Shown: positions 7,881 through 17,777, numbered from the stretch's first letter. The stretch is DNA of 64,000 nucleotides from Dyadobacter subterraneus (GCF_015221875.1 NZ_JACYGY010000001.1:3884501-3948500), one strand, 5' to 3'. A program made the numbers and translations. Notes: generated from the sequence alone by a model not told the origin.

Positions 7881-10800
7881 TCAGTGAATCTTATCCGGAT
7901 TCAACGACATAAATTCTACACTTTCTTCATCATTGGCTTCCAGTGATACAGATGCTATAGATGCATTTTTCTGTCCCCAGGCAAATACCAACGGCAAAAT
8001 AAATAGTGCCGCAAAAGTAGAAGCAATCAGTCCTCCGACAACTGCCCGTCCCAAAGGCGAAGACTGGTCACCCGCCTCACCCAATCCGCTGGCCATTGGC
8101 AGCATACCTACAACCATCGCAAGGGATGTCATAACAATAGGCCTCATCCGAAGAGCCGCCGCTTCTTTTGCCGAGGCTAGTGCATCTCCACCTACCAGAC
8201 GCAGCTGTTCCGCATTGGTAATCAATAAAACGGCATTGGAAATAGAAACCCCAACCGACATGATAATACCCATATACGACTGCAAATTAAGGGTCGAGCC
8301 TGTCAAAAGAAGCATCGCAAGCGCACCAAGAATTACCGCAGGAACAGTTGTCAGGATAATTGCAGAAACCCGGAAAGATTGAAAGTTAGCCGCCAGCATC
8401 AAAAATATTACAACAATTGCAACCAGAAGTCCGCTTTGTAAACTACTCAAAGTATCGGTCAAAGTAGAGCTCATCCCGATTTGTTCAACCGTTATTCCCC
8501 TTGGCAGTTCTCCCAGTGCAGCAATTGCTTTTTGTACATCTACTGTTGCGGCGCCCAGATCTTTGTCATTCAAATTGGCCGTAACCGTTAGTACCGGCAA
8601 GGCTCCAAGGTTATCGTTTTCACCATAAGTAGTATCCAATTTTATCGTTGCTACGTCACTCAACACCGGTCTGCTTGTATTTTTCAAAAGCGGTATCTCC
8701 CCTATTTCATCAAGAGAATTCATCTGGTTTTCAGGAACCTGTACCTGGACGTTATAACTTAAACCACTTTTTTCATCTACCCAGATATTTTTATCTGTAT
8801 ACCGGGAAGACGATGTTGATGCAGTCATAGACCTGGAAACGTCCGTAATATCTGTACCAAGCTGGGCTGCACGAACTCTGTCAACTTCAATATTAATGGC
8901 TGGGTATTTGTTGGATTGTCCCAGTTGGATATCACGCATATAGCTGATTTTTGAAAGTTCAACCATAAGCTTTTTAGCATACTCCTCGTTCAGTTTTTTA
9001 TTTCGACCACCAAACCGGATTTCGACCGGCGTTGGAGATCCCTGACTTAAAATCTTGTCAGTCAATTCCATAGGCTCGAATGAAAGACTAACATCCGGGA
9101 TAGCCGCATGAACCTGATTTCTTATCTTTTCTTTTAGTTCATCCAGATTTGTTTTGAAACCTTCTTCAAGCGCTACCTGTAAAACGGCCTCCTGTGGTCC
9201 TGCCATCCAAAGGTAAATCGGGTTAGAAGAAAAAAGTGCGGGGTGCTGACCAACATAAGCGGAGGTAACCGAAACGTTTTCCGGACCAACAATATTTTTG
9301 ATGATCTGAATCATCCCCAGCGTTTTCTCCTCGGTTCTTTCAATCCGTGTGCCTTCTGCTGCCCGGAGCCTTACCTGAAATTGCGAACCGTTGACTTTCG
9401 GCAATACATCTTTTCCAATGATTGACAATAAAAATGCCGTTAATCCAATGGTTACCACCAAATAAGAAATGACAATTGGTCTTCTCAGCGGTAACGTCCG
9501 GTCAACAAATCTTAAAAATCTTAAACGGAGTTTTTCAAAACGGGACAATTTTTCTTCCGGCGCGTCATGTGGTTTGGCTTTGTGTCCTTTCATGATCCAG
9601 TTGGCCATTACCGGTACAAAAGTTTGGGAAAGAAAGTATGAAACGATCATACTAAAACCGATCGCGAGTGCCAGCGGAAGGAAAAGCGAACCGGGAATAC
9701 CACCCATTGTGAAAGCTGGTGCAAATACTGCGAGAATACAGAAAAGGATCAAAAGTTTGGGAAAGGCAATTTCCCGGCAAGCATCCCAAATTGCCAGCCG
9801 CCTGGGTTTTCCCATATCAAGATGCTGGTGAATATTTTCAATAGTCACCGTACTTTCATCCACCAAAATTCCGATGGCAAGTGCGAGACCACTCAATGTC
9901 ATGATGTTGATCGTTTGTCCGAACAAATTCAGAAACAAAACACCCGTAATGATAGAAGTAGGAATGGTTAAAATTACGATCAAAGCACCTCTTGGGTCTC
10001 CCAGGAAAAGAAGTACCATCAAACCTGTCAATACAGCACCCAAAGCTCCTTCGGTGATCAAACTTTTTACTGCGTTGATTACATATACTGACTGGTCAAA
10101 CTCATAAGTTAAATGCACATCCGCCGGAAGCAAAGCCTGCATTTTTGGCAAATTTGCTTTTAGTTTCTGCACCACTTCCCAGGTTGAGGCGTCTGCACTT
10201 TTGGCAATACTGAGATAAACAGAACGTTTGCCATTAACCAAACCATAACCAACAGTAATATCGGCTGCATCTTCAACCGTGGCTACATCACGCAAATAAA
10301 GATTTTGAACTCCGCCCTTAAACAAAGGAATATCAGCAAAATCCTTGATGTTATGAATGGTTGTATTGGTAGGTGTAATATAGTTTTTGCTTCCCATCCG
10401 CACATTTCCCGAAGGCGCGGTCTGGTTGTTTATACGGATCGCTTCCACAAGCTGATCCGGCGTCATATTGTGCGACCGCAATAAAGCAGGATCTGCCTTG
10501 ATGACAATTGTCCGGATATTTCCACCAAAAGGAGGCGCGGAAACCAGACCCGGGATTGTTGTAAATGAAGATCTGACATAAGTATTGGCAAGATCCAGAA
10601 GCTCGTTATTTCCTCTCACATCACTGCTCACAATAAGCTCTCCAATCGGAAGTGTCGAGGCGTCAAAACGGATAATGAAGGGTGGCTGAGAGCCTGGTGG
10701 AAAAATTGCCTGGGCCCGGTTACAGGAGGCACTCACTTCCGCTGCGGCCTGCGCCATGTTGGTTCCCGGGTAAAAGTTAACCTTGATTAATGTCAATCCC

Positions 10801-11057
10801 TGGATATTTTTTGTTTCGATACTTTTAATACCATTTACATATAAAAGCAGGTTGATGTAAGGTTTGGCAAAAAAAGTTTCCATCTGATTGGGTGTATAAC
10901 CTCCAAATGGGTGAGATATGTACAAAACGGGCATATCAAGTTTTGGGAAAATATCGATCTTGATATTGCGCAGCGCATTGATCCCGAAAAACAGCATGGT
11001 CGCCACTATAACCATCACAGTAATCGGTTTCCTTAATGCTAAGAGAATTAAATTCAT
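7881..11057 (-). CDS. RND efflux transporter permease subunit, without adjacent MFP/OMF genes
   Basis: The 1058-residue length and layout are those of AcrB-type pumps: TM1 at residues 10-30, a periplasmic loop, a TM2-6 cluster at about 335-485, a second periplasmic loop, and TM8-12 from about 870. The TM4 signature GILVDESTVTIENI has D400-E401 where AcrB has Asp407-Asp408. The TM10 signature GVSISNAVLLI has Ser940 where AcrB has Lys940, so the proton relay differs from AcrB. The gene follows a TetR gene 207 bp upstream on the same strand. No membrane-fusion or TolC-like gene lies nearby, which is unusual for RND pumps and suggests partners encoded elsewhere. The substrate cannot be told. The ATG at 11057 gives a normal cytoplasmic N-terminus. 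Confidence 0.92.
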   Translation of the reverse strand: MNLILLALRKPITVMVIVATMLFFGINALRNIKIDIFPKLDMPVLYISHPFGGYTPNQMETFFAKPYINLLLYVNGIKSIETKNIQGLTLIKVNFYPGTNMAQAAAEVSASCNRAQAIFPPGSQPPFIIRFDASTLPIGELIVSSDVRGNNELLDLANTYVRSSFTTIPGLVSAPPFGGNIRTIVIKADPALLRSHNMTPDQLVEAIRINNQTAPSGNVRMGSKNYITPTNTTIHNIKDFADIPLFKGGVQNLYLRDVATVEDAADITVGYGLVNGKRSVYLSIAKSADASTWEVVQKLKANLPKMQALLPADVHLTYEFDQSVYVINAVKSLITEGALGAVLTGLMVLLFLGDPRGALIVILTIPTSIITGVLFLNLFGQTINIMTLSGLALAIGILVDESTVTIENIHQHLDMGKPRRLAIWDACREIAFPKLLILFCILAVFAPAFTMGGIPGSLFLPLALAIGFSMIVSYFLSQTFVPVMANWIMKGHKAKPHDAPEEKLSRFEKLRLRFLRFVDRTLPLRRPIVISYLVVTIGLTAFLLSIIGKDVLPKVNGSQFQVRLRAAEGTRIERTEEKTLGMIQIIKNIVGPENVSVTSAYVGQHPALFSSNPIYLWMAGPQEAVLQVALEEGFKTNLDELKEKIRNQVHAAIPDVSLSFEPMELTDKILSQGSPTPVEIRFGGRNKKLNEEYAKKLMVELSKISYMRDIQLGQSNKYPAINIEVDRVRAAQLGTDITDVSRSMTASTSSSRYTDKNIWVDEKSGLSYNVQVQVPENQMNSLDEIGEIPLLKNTSRPVLSDVATIKLDTTYGENDNLGALPVLTVTANLNDKDLGAATVDVQKAIAALGELPRGITVEQIGMSSTLTDTLSSLQSGLLVAIVVIFLMLAANFQSFRVSAIILTTVPAVILGALAMLLLTGSTLNLQSYMGIIMSVGVSISNAVLLITNAEQLRLVGGDALASAKEAAALRMRPIVMTSLAMVVGMLPMASGLGEAGDQSSPLGRAVVGGLIASTFAALFILPLVFAWGQKNASIASVSLEANDEESVEFMSLNPDKIH

Positions 11058-11264
11058 GATAGAGTGAATGAAAAGAAATAGGAAGAATACTTATAATTTC
11101 AGCAAAAATTTATAACAAAGTATTTAAAATTGGTACTAATTTAAGGATAAAGAACAGCTTGCTGATGAGCTCACTAATTTAATTCATGATCGGTTTACTA
11201 TTCAATTAAATTGTAACTGTTCATATATTATAATCAAATTTTAATCATCATGTAACTCTCCGAT

Positions 11265-11825
11265 CTAAATCAGTTTATCAGCGATTTCTTTGGCTTTTGT
11301 CATCGATTCCTGGTTTTTGTAAATAGAACCGCTAATAGCTGCACCTTCCAAAAGAAGAAACAGTGCGTCTGCCAGTAAGCCGTGTGTTAACAGCCGATTA
11401 TTGTCCGGCAGGTCTTTAACGATATCGGTAATAAAAACCTTCAATCTGTTTTTTTGATGGCTTACCGCATCAAATACCTGAGTATCCTGGCGTGAGACTT
11501 CTGCACTGATTTTGATAAACTGACAACCTCCAAAACCTCGCTTATTCTGCCTTTCCATTCGGAAATCAAATAAAGCAAGCAATTTTTCTTTGGGATCGGA
11601 AGAACGGGCAGTATAATTTTCCATTTCCAAAAACCAGATATCTTCGGCTTCTTTTAGATAAGCAAGCAAAAGATCCGTTTTGGAGTCAAAGTGGTTATAA
11701 AGCGATGCCCTCGCAATATCTGCTTCTTCAATAATCTGGTTAATTCCTGTAAGATTATAACCCTGCTCATAAAACAATCTTGAAGCTACTTCAAGAATTC
11801 TTTCGCGTACCGCCGATTTTTTCAT
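11265..11825 (-). CDS. TetR/AcrR family transcriptional regulator
   Basis: 186 residues with an N-terminal HTH (residues ~9-48: RILEVASRLFYEQGYNLTGINQIIEEADIARASLYNHFDSKTDLL), the classical TetR DNA-binding domain. The C-terminal ligand domain resembles the group with an RMERQNKRGFGGCQFIKIS segment, seen in regulators of electrophile or drug response genes. It probably represses itself and perhaps the RND gene downstream on the same strand. An ATAGAC-aa-GTCTAT palindrome lies 28-41 bp upstream of its ATG. Confidence 0.88.
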   Translation of the reverse strand: MKKSAVRERILEVASRLFYEQGYNLTGINQIIEEADIARASLYNHFDSKTDLLLAYLKEAEDIWFLEMENYTARSSDPKEKLLALFDFRMERQNKRGFGGCQFIKISAEVSRQDTQVFDAVSHQKNRLKVFITDIVKDLPDNNRLLTHGLLADALFLLLEGAAISGSIYKNQESMTKAKEIADKLI

Positions 11826-11852
11826 CGGGTAAAACTAGTACTAAAAAATTAT

Positions 11853-11866
11853 ATAGACAAGTCTAT
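11853..11866. promoter_or_regulatory. Probable TetR operator
   Basis: ATAGAC-AA-GTCTAT is a near-perfect 14-bp palindrome in the intergenic space just upstream of the TetR gene. It has the TAGAC-nn-GTCTA shape common for TetR/AcrR operators, so autoregulation is likely. Confidence 0.6.
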
Positions 11867-11925
11867 CTATTTTTGTTTACCACGGTTTAAAACAGGAATT
11901 CGTACAGTTGTGCAGCATAACAAAA

Positions 11926-11956
11926 AAAATCACCCGCCAAATTAGCAGATGATTTT
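11926..11956 (-). terminator. Terminator of the katE operon
   Basis: Arms AAAATCA (11926-11932) and TGATTTT (11950-11956) enclose an inner CTGC/GCGG pairing (minus-strand reading, one G-U). On the minus strand the hairpin is followed by a run of T, 20-50 bp after the katE stop. Confidence 0.75.
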
Positions 11957-11977
11957 ATCAATGATTTTAAAAAGCTG

Positions 11978-14167
11978 TTAAGCAGGTATTTTTCTTGGTT
12001 TCTCACGATCCCAAAATCTGTGCTGTTCAATAGCCAACACAAATTTTGCTGCCAGTTCTGATGCGTCATCACTTACAACCAAACCTTCTTTTAAGACATT
12101 TTCCTCTGAGAAATCAGCCGGAAGTTTCTTGACGAAGTAAGTAGCTTCCAAAACCTGGATAGCCTGGGCATCGGCAGCAATCGCTTTACAATGTTTAAAG
12201 GCTTGATTAAGGAAATGAATAGCATCTGCCTCAGCTTCAACCGTAGCCACGCTGTTTGTACCACCTGGTACGTAAACAGCATCATACAGTACAGAAGCGG
12301 CTGTCAGATAACTATGATCAACCGGTATCTGCTCATCATCTTCTGTAATGACATAACCAAGTCTTGGCGCAATAATTTCAACAATCGCCCCCTCAGCAAT
12401 CAACGCACTTTTAACAGTGTTAAGTGATTTACCATCCACGCCATCAGCTGTTAAGAATGCGATTTTACGTGTTTCAATGGTATCCTTTGGGGTGTTTGCC
12501 ATACTCAAAGCATCAGAAGAAGTCAGTGTTCCTTCAATCATTACCGAGTCATAATCGGCCGGATCTGCATCAGCTGGCATTCCATGATTTAATGGAAGAG
12601 CAGGATCCTGCGGAACGTCAATACGAAGCGCAAACGCAACTTCTGCCGCCAGATTTTTATCTATCAGTGATAGAATTCCCAGCATTCTTTCACGAATTGC
12701 TACGGTTTTCACCTTGCCCAACTCGAAGCTCAAAGCATCAACAATATGGTTTTTCTCAGGATCTGACTGACTGTTGAAGAATAATCTTGCCTGTGAAAAG
12801 TGATCAAAAAAGCTTTTGCTTCTCGCTCTGATTTTTTTAGCATCAATACGTTCCGGGTAAGATACAAATCCACCTTCGGATTCCTTAGCCTGCGCCGGAT
12901 CATTTGCACCCAATGAATTAGGGCTATAACTTACTTTTCCCTTATTGATTGTCTGACGCATATGACCATCCCTTTGGTTGTTATGCACGCCGACAACGGG
13001 TCTGTTGATTGGGATTTCGTGGAAATTAGGTCCTCCCAAACGCAAAAGCTGTGTATCGGTATAGGAGAAAAGACGTCCCTGCAAAAGAGGATCATTTGTA
13101 AAATCAATACCCGGAACAATGTTACCAAGGTGATAAGCTACCTGCTCTGTTTCAGCAAAAAAGTTGTCCGGATTTCGGTTCAACGTCATCTTACCAATTC
13201 TTTGCACCGGCACGAGTTCTTCCGGAATAAGTTTGGTAGAATCCAAAAGATCAAAATCATACTTGAATTCATCTTCTTCCGGAATAATCTGAACACCAAG
13301 TTCCCATTCAGGAAATGCACCGCTTTCGATAGCATCCCAAAGGTCACGACGGTGGAAGTCAGGATCTTTACCTGAAATTATCTGCGCCTCATCCCAAGCC
13401 ACAGAGTGAACACCAAGAATTGGTTTCCAGTGAAACTTGACAAAACTTGCGACACCTTCTTTATTGACAAAACGGAAAGTATGGACTCCAAATCCTTCCA
13501 TCATTCTATAACTTCTTGGCAATGCGCGGTCACTCATCACCCACATAATCATGTGCGCAGACTCTGGCATCAGCGATATAAAATCCCAGAAAGTATCATG
13601 TGCAGAAGCTGCCTGCGGAATTTCGTTATCCGGTTCAGGTTTTACTGCATGAATCAAATCAGGAAATTTGATTGCATCCTGAATAAAAAAGACTGGCATG
13701 TTGTTACCAACCAAGTCAAAATTACCTTCCTGCGTATAGAACCTTACGGCAAATCCTCTCACATCTCTTGCAAGATCTGTCGAACCCCGTGATCCCGCCA
13801 CGGTAGAAAAACGAACAAAAACTGGTGTCTCAATGGATGGATCCAATAAAAACTGAGCTTTTGTAACAGCGGAAAGTGAATCATAAACCTTAAAAACACC
13901 ATGAGCCGCCGATCCGCGTGCATGTACTACGCGTTCAGGAATACGCTCATGATCAAAATGTGTTATTTTCTCGCGGAGAATAAAATCTTCAAGTAACGAT
14001 GCGCCACGGTCGCCTGCTTTCAGCGAATTTTGGTCATCGTTTATTTTCAGACCGGTATTTGTGGTCATATATTGACCTTCTGCATCATTGGTGAATGATT
14101 GCAGTTTTTGAGTTTTATCATTTTCAGGCTGCTGGCCTGAATCTGTGGAAGTCTTTTTGGTTGCCAT
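11978..14167 (-). CDS. katE: Large-subunit catalase HPII with C-terminal GATase1-like domain
   Basis: This is a 729-residue clade 2 catalase, which turns hydrogen peroxide into water and oxygen using heme in the cytoplasm. Visible landmarks: [15 protein letters not shown] with the catalytic His (residue ~82), the [22 protein letters not shown] segment with conserved Arg residues, the distal-side Asn in the [12 protein letters not shown] block, and [14 protein letters not shown] carrying the heme-ligand Tyr. After residue ~570 a flavodoxin/DJ-1-like domain follows ([13 protein letters not shown], later VPGGTNS), as in E. coli KatE. The ferritin-like DUF892 gene starts this operon and ends 20 bp upstream, which joins peroxide removal with a possible iron or stress function. 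Confidence 0.95.
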   Translation of the reverse strand: MATKKTSTDSGQQPENDKTQKLQSFTNDAEGQYMTTNTGLKINDDQNSLKAGDRGASLLEDFILREKITHFDHERIPERVVHARGSAAHGVFKVYDSLSAVTKAQFLLDPSIETPVFVRFSTVAGSRGSTDLARDVRGFAVRFYTQEGNFDLVGNNMPVFFIQDAIKFPDLIHAVKPEPDNEIPQAASAHDTFWDFISLMPESAHMIMWVMSDRALPRSYRMMEGFGVHTFRFVNKEGVASFVKFHWKPILGVHSVAWDEAQIISGKDPDFHRRDLWDAIESGAFPEWELGVQIIPEEDEFKYDFDLLDSTKLIPEELVPVQRIGKMTLNRNPDNFFAETEQVAYHLGNIVPGIDFTNDPLLQGRLFSYTDTQLLRLGGPNFHEIPINRPVVGVHNNQRDGHMRQTINKGKVSYSPNSLGANDPAQAKESEGGFVSYPERIDAKKIRARSKSFFDHFSQARLFFNSQSDPEKNHIVDALSFELGKVKTVAIRERMLGILSLIDKNLAAEVAFALRIDVPQDPALPLNHGMPADADPADYDSVMIEGTLTSSDALSMANTPKDTIETRKIAFLTADGVDGKSLNTVKSALIAEGAIVEIIAPRLGYVITEDDEQIPVDHSYLTAASVLYDAVYVPGGTNSVATVEAEADAIHFLNQAFKHCKAIAADAQAIQVLEATYFVKKLPADFSEENVLKEGLVVSDDASELAAKFVLAIEQHRFWDREKPRKIPA

Positions 14168-14187
14168 AAATATGGATTGAAGTTTAA

Positions 14188-14739
14188 TTATGCTTCTTCT
14201 GAAGCCTTATAGTTGACATCGTTTTCTGCAATTTCAGTCAGCAGCTCATCTGCCTTTTTCTCTTCTGTCAAAGTCAGATACAAAATTTCCGCTACGTCGT
14301 CAAGACCAAGCGTTTTCGCCAGTTGTGTCAGTCCGCCATAGGTTGCGATTTCATAATGTTCAACTTTTTGCGAAGCCAGAATGATACCAACATCTCTTGT
14401 TGCAGTACCTTCATCTGTGCTTTCAATAATTCCTTCTCCTTCTTTGGCAATTCCTTCCATTGCATCGCATTTTTTTGCAATTGCCTTTTCATTTAGCAAA
14501 TCAAAAATTGCTTCAAGTCTGCTTACATGTTCTTTTGTTTCTGTCAAATGATTGTCAATCGCTGTGGCAAGTTCAGCAGAACTTGCAGCGCTGATCATTT
14601 TTGGAAGTGTTTTAACAAGGTGATTTTCTGCCCAGTAAATGTCGCGGATACTATCCAGAAATAATTCCATTAACGCTGGCTCCGCATGAGCCGAAGTTTT
14701 AGTTCTAAATTTTGGTTCCGAGCCGGTTTGATTTTCCAT
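14188..14739 (-). CDS. DUF892 / YciE-YciF ferritin-like protein
   Basis: I take the ATG at 14739 (MENQTGSEPKF); the upstream extension to 14832 has no family similarity. The 183-residue protein is a four-helix bundle: ELFLDSIRDIYWAENHLVKTLPKM, then ELATAIDNHLTETKEHVSRLEAIF, then KVEHYEIATYGGLTQLAKTLG and a last ELLTEIAEN helix. Glu and His residues (AENH, TETKEHVSRLE, KVEHYE) sit where ferritin-like proteins bind a di-iron centre. The family is induced by general stress. Its function is not settled. It is the first gene of a probable two-gene unit with katE. Confidence 0.87.
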   Translation of the reverse strand: MENQTGSEPKFRTKTSAHAEPALMELFLDSIRDIYWAENHLVKTLPKMISAASSAELATAIDNHLTETKEHVSRLEAIFDLLNEKAIAKKCDAMEGIAKEGEGIIESTDEGTATRDVGIILASQKVEHYEIATYGGLTQLAKTLGLDDVAEILYLTLTEEKKADELLTEIAENDVNYKASEEA

Positions 14740-15056
14740 GATGATGAATAATTTGTTGGTTGTAAGCCGCAGTATATATAAAACTGTTCCAGCCCGGAAT
14801 GTAAAAAGTGCAAGTGATTCGTGATCACACATTAGGGCCTTTTAGCACTTCCATTGAGAGAATTCACCAAAAACTGATAAAACAAGAGCATTTTGAGAAT
14901 AAAAATATTTTTGTCAAGACCCTGTAAAACAGTAATTTATATTAAAAAAACGCGATTCTACATATAAATTTCCACCCTAATTCTCAAATTGAGGCTGGCA
15001 AGCTTTTTGAATACCAACTTTCCATCCGGATGTTTTCTTAACTTAAATTATAGCAT
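14740..15056. other. Divergent intergenic region
   Basis: About 320 bp between the katE-operon start and the outer-membrane protein gene. It must hold both promoters, but I find no clear TAnnTTTG box with a -33 TTG, and no reading frame or strong hairpin. Confidence 0.4.
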
Positions 15057-15782
15057 ATGCTAAAACTTCAACCCTACACAATTTGTTGGCTTTTGATTTT
15101 AACTCCCGCGGCAAAAGTATCGGCTCAGCTCACGGTATTCAACGTTTCTTCTTCAACAATCACCGACAAACGTAAAATCAGCGTACAACAGCAATTTGAA
15201 GTACAGGACGAAATTGAATCTTCTACAACCCTTACATATGGATTGGGGAAAAAGTGGGAAGTGGGATTAAATCTTATCAACCTTGACTACAACATCAAAG
15301 AGAGATCAATTGAAACCAACGACTCTACGACGGTGACACCTTTTGCTCCGCTGCTGTTGGCCAATGCACAAAAAGTTTTTGAGCTTAATAATGTCCTCTC
15401 AATCGGATTAGGAGCTGTGGCGGGTACCAACCTGACAAGTTCTCATACGGGTAAATTTGTTTTTTACAGTTATGCAAATCTCCTGGCGTCTGCGGGAGAT
15501 CAGGACCGATATCAGTTTGCCGCCGGACCATATTTGAGCAATCACAGATATTTGAGTGATGGACCTTATTACGGATTTCAATGTGCAATGGATGCAGGCA
15601 TTTTTTATAAAAAACTCCATCTTCTTGCCGACTGGATTTCAGGAACTAACCAAAAAGGGAAGCTGAGTATCGGTATTGAGGTCTTTCTTACCCAGCGGCT
15701 TCCGCTGTCCCTGGGCTGGCAGCGCAGCAATCAGGATGGTTCTCAGGGAGCAGTTATTCAGCTTACATTTTTACCTCAGTAA
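15057..15782 (+). CDS. Exported beta-barrel-like outer membrane protein of unknown function
   Basis: 241 residues. The N-terminus (ICWLLILTPAAKVSAQ) is a signal peptide. The rest alternates polar and hydrophobic residues with many aromatic-ended strands (SSTTLTYGLGKKWEVGLNL, YQFAAGPYLSNHRYL, LPLSLGWQRS, AVIQLTFLPQ), as in a small porin-like barrel of about ten to twelve strands. I recognise no named family. It lies 29 bp upstream of the first of three DUF421 genes in the same direction and is probably co-transcribed with them, so an envelope-stress or permeability role for the group is a reasonable inference. Confidence 0.72.
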   Translation: MLKLQPYTICWLLILTPAAKVSAQLTVFNVSSSTITDKRKISVQQQFEVQDEIESSTTLTYGLGKKWEVGLNLINLDYNIKERSIETNDSTTVTPFAPLLLANAQKVFELNNVLSIGLGAVAGTNLTSSHTGKFVFYSYANLLASAGDQDRYQFAAGPYLSNHRYLSDGPYYGFQCAMDAGIFYKKLHLLADWISGTNQKGKLSIGIEVFLTQRLPLSLGWQRSNQDGSQGAVIQLTFLPQ

Positions 15783-15811
15783 TTAAAATTTATAGCTAAC
15801 CGTTCACAAAA

Positions 15812-16357
15812 ATGGAAGATAAAATTTTTTCAGTTGACTGGCAGACGATGTGGGAACCCAGCAGTTCTGTGCTGGAAATAATTCTTCGGGGCACAATTAC
15901 CTATTGGGCCATATTCCTTCTACTTCGGTTTTTCCGCCGGGGTGCAGGGCAACTTGGTGTAAGTGATGTGCTTTTAATCATACTTATTGCTGATGCGGCT
16001 CAAAACTCAATGGCAGGTGAGTATAAATCTGTAACCGAAGGTATCGCCCTGATAGGAACATTGGTTTTCTGGGATTTTGCGATTGATTGGCTTGGATATC
16101 ACTCTCTTGGATTCAGCAAATTTGCCCAGCCACAACCATCACTCCTGATTAAGGATGGAAAAATGCAAAAGGATAACCTTCAAAAACAGCTTATTACCGA
16201 AGATGATATGTTCAGTATATTAAGAGAACAAGGCATTGAAGATATCAGTGAGGTAAAATCCTGCCATCTGGAAGGAAGTGGGAATATCAGTCTTATTCAA
16301 AAACGGGATGCCGGCCCTTTGCCTAACAAAAAACAAAATGAAAACAGCGTTGTCTGA
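15812..16357 (+). CDS. DUF421 (YetF-like) membrane protein, paralogue 1, no zinc ribbon
   Basis: 181 residues. Three N-terminal membrane helices (about 23-42, 50-66 and 75-95: ITYWAIFLLLRFF, VSDVLLIILIADAAQNSMAG, GIALIGTLVFWDFAIDWLG) are followed by the cytoplasmic YetF domain with SLLIKDGKMQ and LITEDDMFSILREQGIEDISEVKSCHLEGSGNISL, both family signatures. Unlike its two neighbours it ends right after the domain in a polar tail and has no C-terminal Cys motif. DUF421 proteins are widespread, linked to spores and stress in Bacillus, with no established biochemical role. It lies 39 bp before the next paralogue. Confidence 0.88.
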   Translation: MEDKIFSVDWQTMWEPSSSVLEIILRGTITYWAIFLLLRFFRRGAGQLGVSDVLLIILIADAAQNSMAGEYKSVTEGIALIGTLVFWDFAIDWLGYHSLGFSKFAQPQPSLLIKDGKMQKDNLQKQLITEDDMFSILREQGIEDISEVKSCHLEGSGNISLIQKRDAGPLPNKKQNENSVV

Positions 16358-16396
16358 CAATATAACTTCATGCAAACTGCAACATAAATCTCAACG

Positions 16397-17074
16397 ATGG
16401 ATAAAATAACACCTTTTGATATTAACCGGATGCTTTTCGGTGATGCTCCTCCTGAGTTTTTGCTGGAAGTGTTTTTTCGCGGATTAGCACTTTATCTGTT
16501 TATGCTATTGGTGGTAAGGCTGCTGGGAAAACGAATGGCAGGCGAGCTTACAGTCATGGAAATGGTTTTAATGATAACCCTCGGAGGGTCAATAGCGGTA
16601 GCAATGCAGGTACCGGAAGGAGGTTTGCTGATGGGTTTTGTGGTTTTGACATGCGCCTTTTCATATGAACGAACAATCGCCTGGTTAACGGTAAAGAGCA
16701 AAAAGTTTGAAAAAATAAGTCAGGGCCAGGGTATTATTTTGGTAAAAGACGGCGTGCTTCAAATCCAGAATATGAAGGACACCAATATTACCGGTCAGCA
16801 GATATTTGCTAATCTAAGAGCCAAAAAAATTCATCAATTAGGAAAAGTTCAGCGACTTTATCTTGAAGCCAGCGGAACATTAAGTATTTATAAATCAGAA
16901 GAAAAACGTCCGGGCCTATCCATTTTTCCAGAAAATGATGAGCAAATCATAAAGCTGCAAAAGCAGGTTGATGGCACAATGGCTTGTAATAACTGCGGTT
17001 TTATAATTTCAGATTTCAATAATCAATCCTGTGCAGAATGCGGTCATAGCCACTGGGTCCAGGCCATTTTATAA
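16397..17074 (+). CDS. DUF421 (YetF-like) membrane protein, paralogue 2, with C-terminal zinc ribbon
   Basis: 225 residues, same plan as paralogue 1: membrane helices (LALYLFMLLVVRLLGKRMAG; LTVMEMVLMITLGGSIAVAMQ; LLMGFVVLTCAFSY), then the YetF domain (IILVKDGVLQIQNM, ANLRAKKIHQLGKVQRLYLEASGTLS). It then adds a tail with C197-x2-C200 and C212-x2-C215 followed by GHSHW, a four-Cys zinc-ribbon pattern. Zinc ribbons are not part of the Bacillus YetF core, so this is a lineage-specific extension that could bind a metal, protein or nucleic acid. The next gene starts 7 bp after the stop, indicating translational coupling. Confidence 0.88.
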   Translation: MDKITPFDINRMLFGDAPPEFLLEVFFRGLALYLFMLLVVRLLGKRMAGELTVMEMVLMITLGGSIAVAMQVPEGGLLMGFVVLTCAFSYERTIAWLTVKSKKFEKISQGQGIILVKDGVLQIQNMKDTNITGQQIFANLRAKKIHQLGKVQRLYLEASGTLSIYKSEEKRPGLSIFPENDEQIIKLQKQVDGTMACNNCGFIISDFNNQSCAECGHSHWVQAIL

Positions 17075-17081
17075 CTGAATA

Positions 17082-17777
17082 ATGAAAAAAGAAGATATAC
17101 ATATTGGTGACTGGGACAGGATCTTGTTTGGAGAAGGTCCGCCTGCTTACCTTTTAGAAGTAGTTGTCAGAGTGGCGCTGGTTTATCTCCTGATATTTAT
17201 ATCCATCCGTTTCATGGGAAAACGGCTCATTGCTGAAATGGCAAGAGCCGATTTGGTCGCACGGGTATCGCTTGCTGCCGCTGTCGGGCTGGCGATTCAA
17301 CGCCCAGGTCGTGGAATATTGGTCTCAGCCGTCATTGTTATGGTTATTATTTTCGTGGGACGACTATTGGCTGTTTTGGTATTTAAAAACAGGCATTTTG
17401 AAAGTGCATTTCAAGGAAAATATTCAACCCTCGTTAATGACGGGGTAATTGATATCAAGCTCATCAATAAATTACTAATAACAAAAGAGAGGCTTTTCGC
17501 AGCATTAAGAGAAGAAAACATACGGCATCTCGGGCAGGTTCAGCGTTTTTACATGGAAGCGGATGGAAAGTTTTCGCTTGTTAGCCAGGAAAATCCTGCA
17601 CCCGGATTATCAATAATTCCTGAATGGGATCCCGGGCTTCGTGAAAGTCAACAGAAATCAGATACCCAGCTTTGTTCAACCTGTGGAACTTTACAAACGA
17701 CCAACCCGATTGTTTGTATACATTGTGGAAATAATCACTGGGAACCCGCCATTTATTTACCAAAAAAGGTTGATTAA
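17082..17777 (+). CDS. DUF421 (YetF-like) membrane protein, paralogue 3, with C-terminal zinc ribbon
   Basis: 231 residues. Membrane helices at about 23-45, 55-72 and 77-97 (VALVYLLIFISIRFMGKR; ADLVARVSLAAAVGLAIQ; ILVSAVIVMVIIFVGRLLAVLVF) precede a YetF domain (STLVNDGVIDIKLINK, ALREENIRHLGQVQRFYMEADGKFS). The tail has C198-x2-C201 and C212-x2-C215 then GNNHW, matching the tail of paralogue 2. All three paralogues open with a similar IHIGDWDRILFGEGPP-type or equivalent stretch, which points to tandem duplication. The stop codon lies in the left arm of a terminator hairpin. Confidence 0.88.
   Translation: MKKEDIHIGDWDRILFGEGPPAYLLEVVVRVALVYLLIFISIRFMGKRLIAEMARADLVARVSLAAAVGLAIQRPGRGILVSAVIVMVIIFVGRLLAVLVFKNRHFESAFQGKYSTLVNDGVIDIKLINKLLITKERLFAALREENIRHLGQVQRFYMEADGKFSLVSQENPAPGLSIIPEWDPGLRESQQKSDTQLCSTCGTLQTTNPIVCIHCGNNHWEPAIYLPKKVD

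Noticed and set aside
9469..9831. Plus-strand frame of 120 codons opposite the RND gene
   Set aside because: It lies wholly antisense to a clear RND reading frame and its product has no natural protein character.
12962..13375. Plus-strand frame of 137 codons opposite katE
   Set aside because: Antisense to the conserved catalase frame; the product is a shadow of it.
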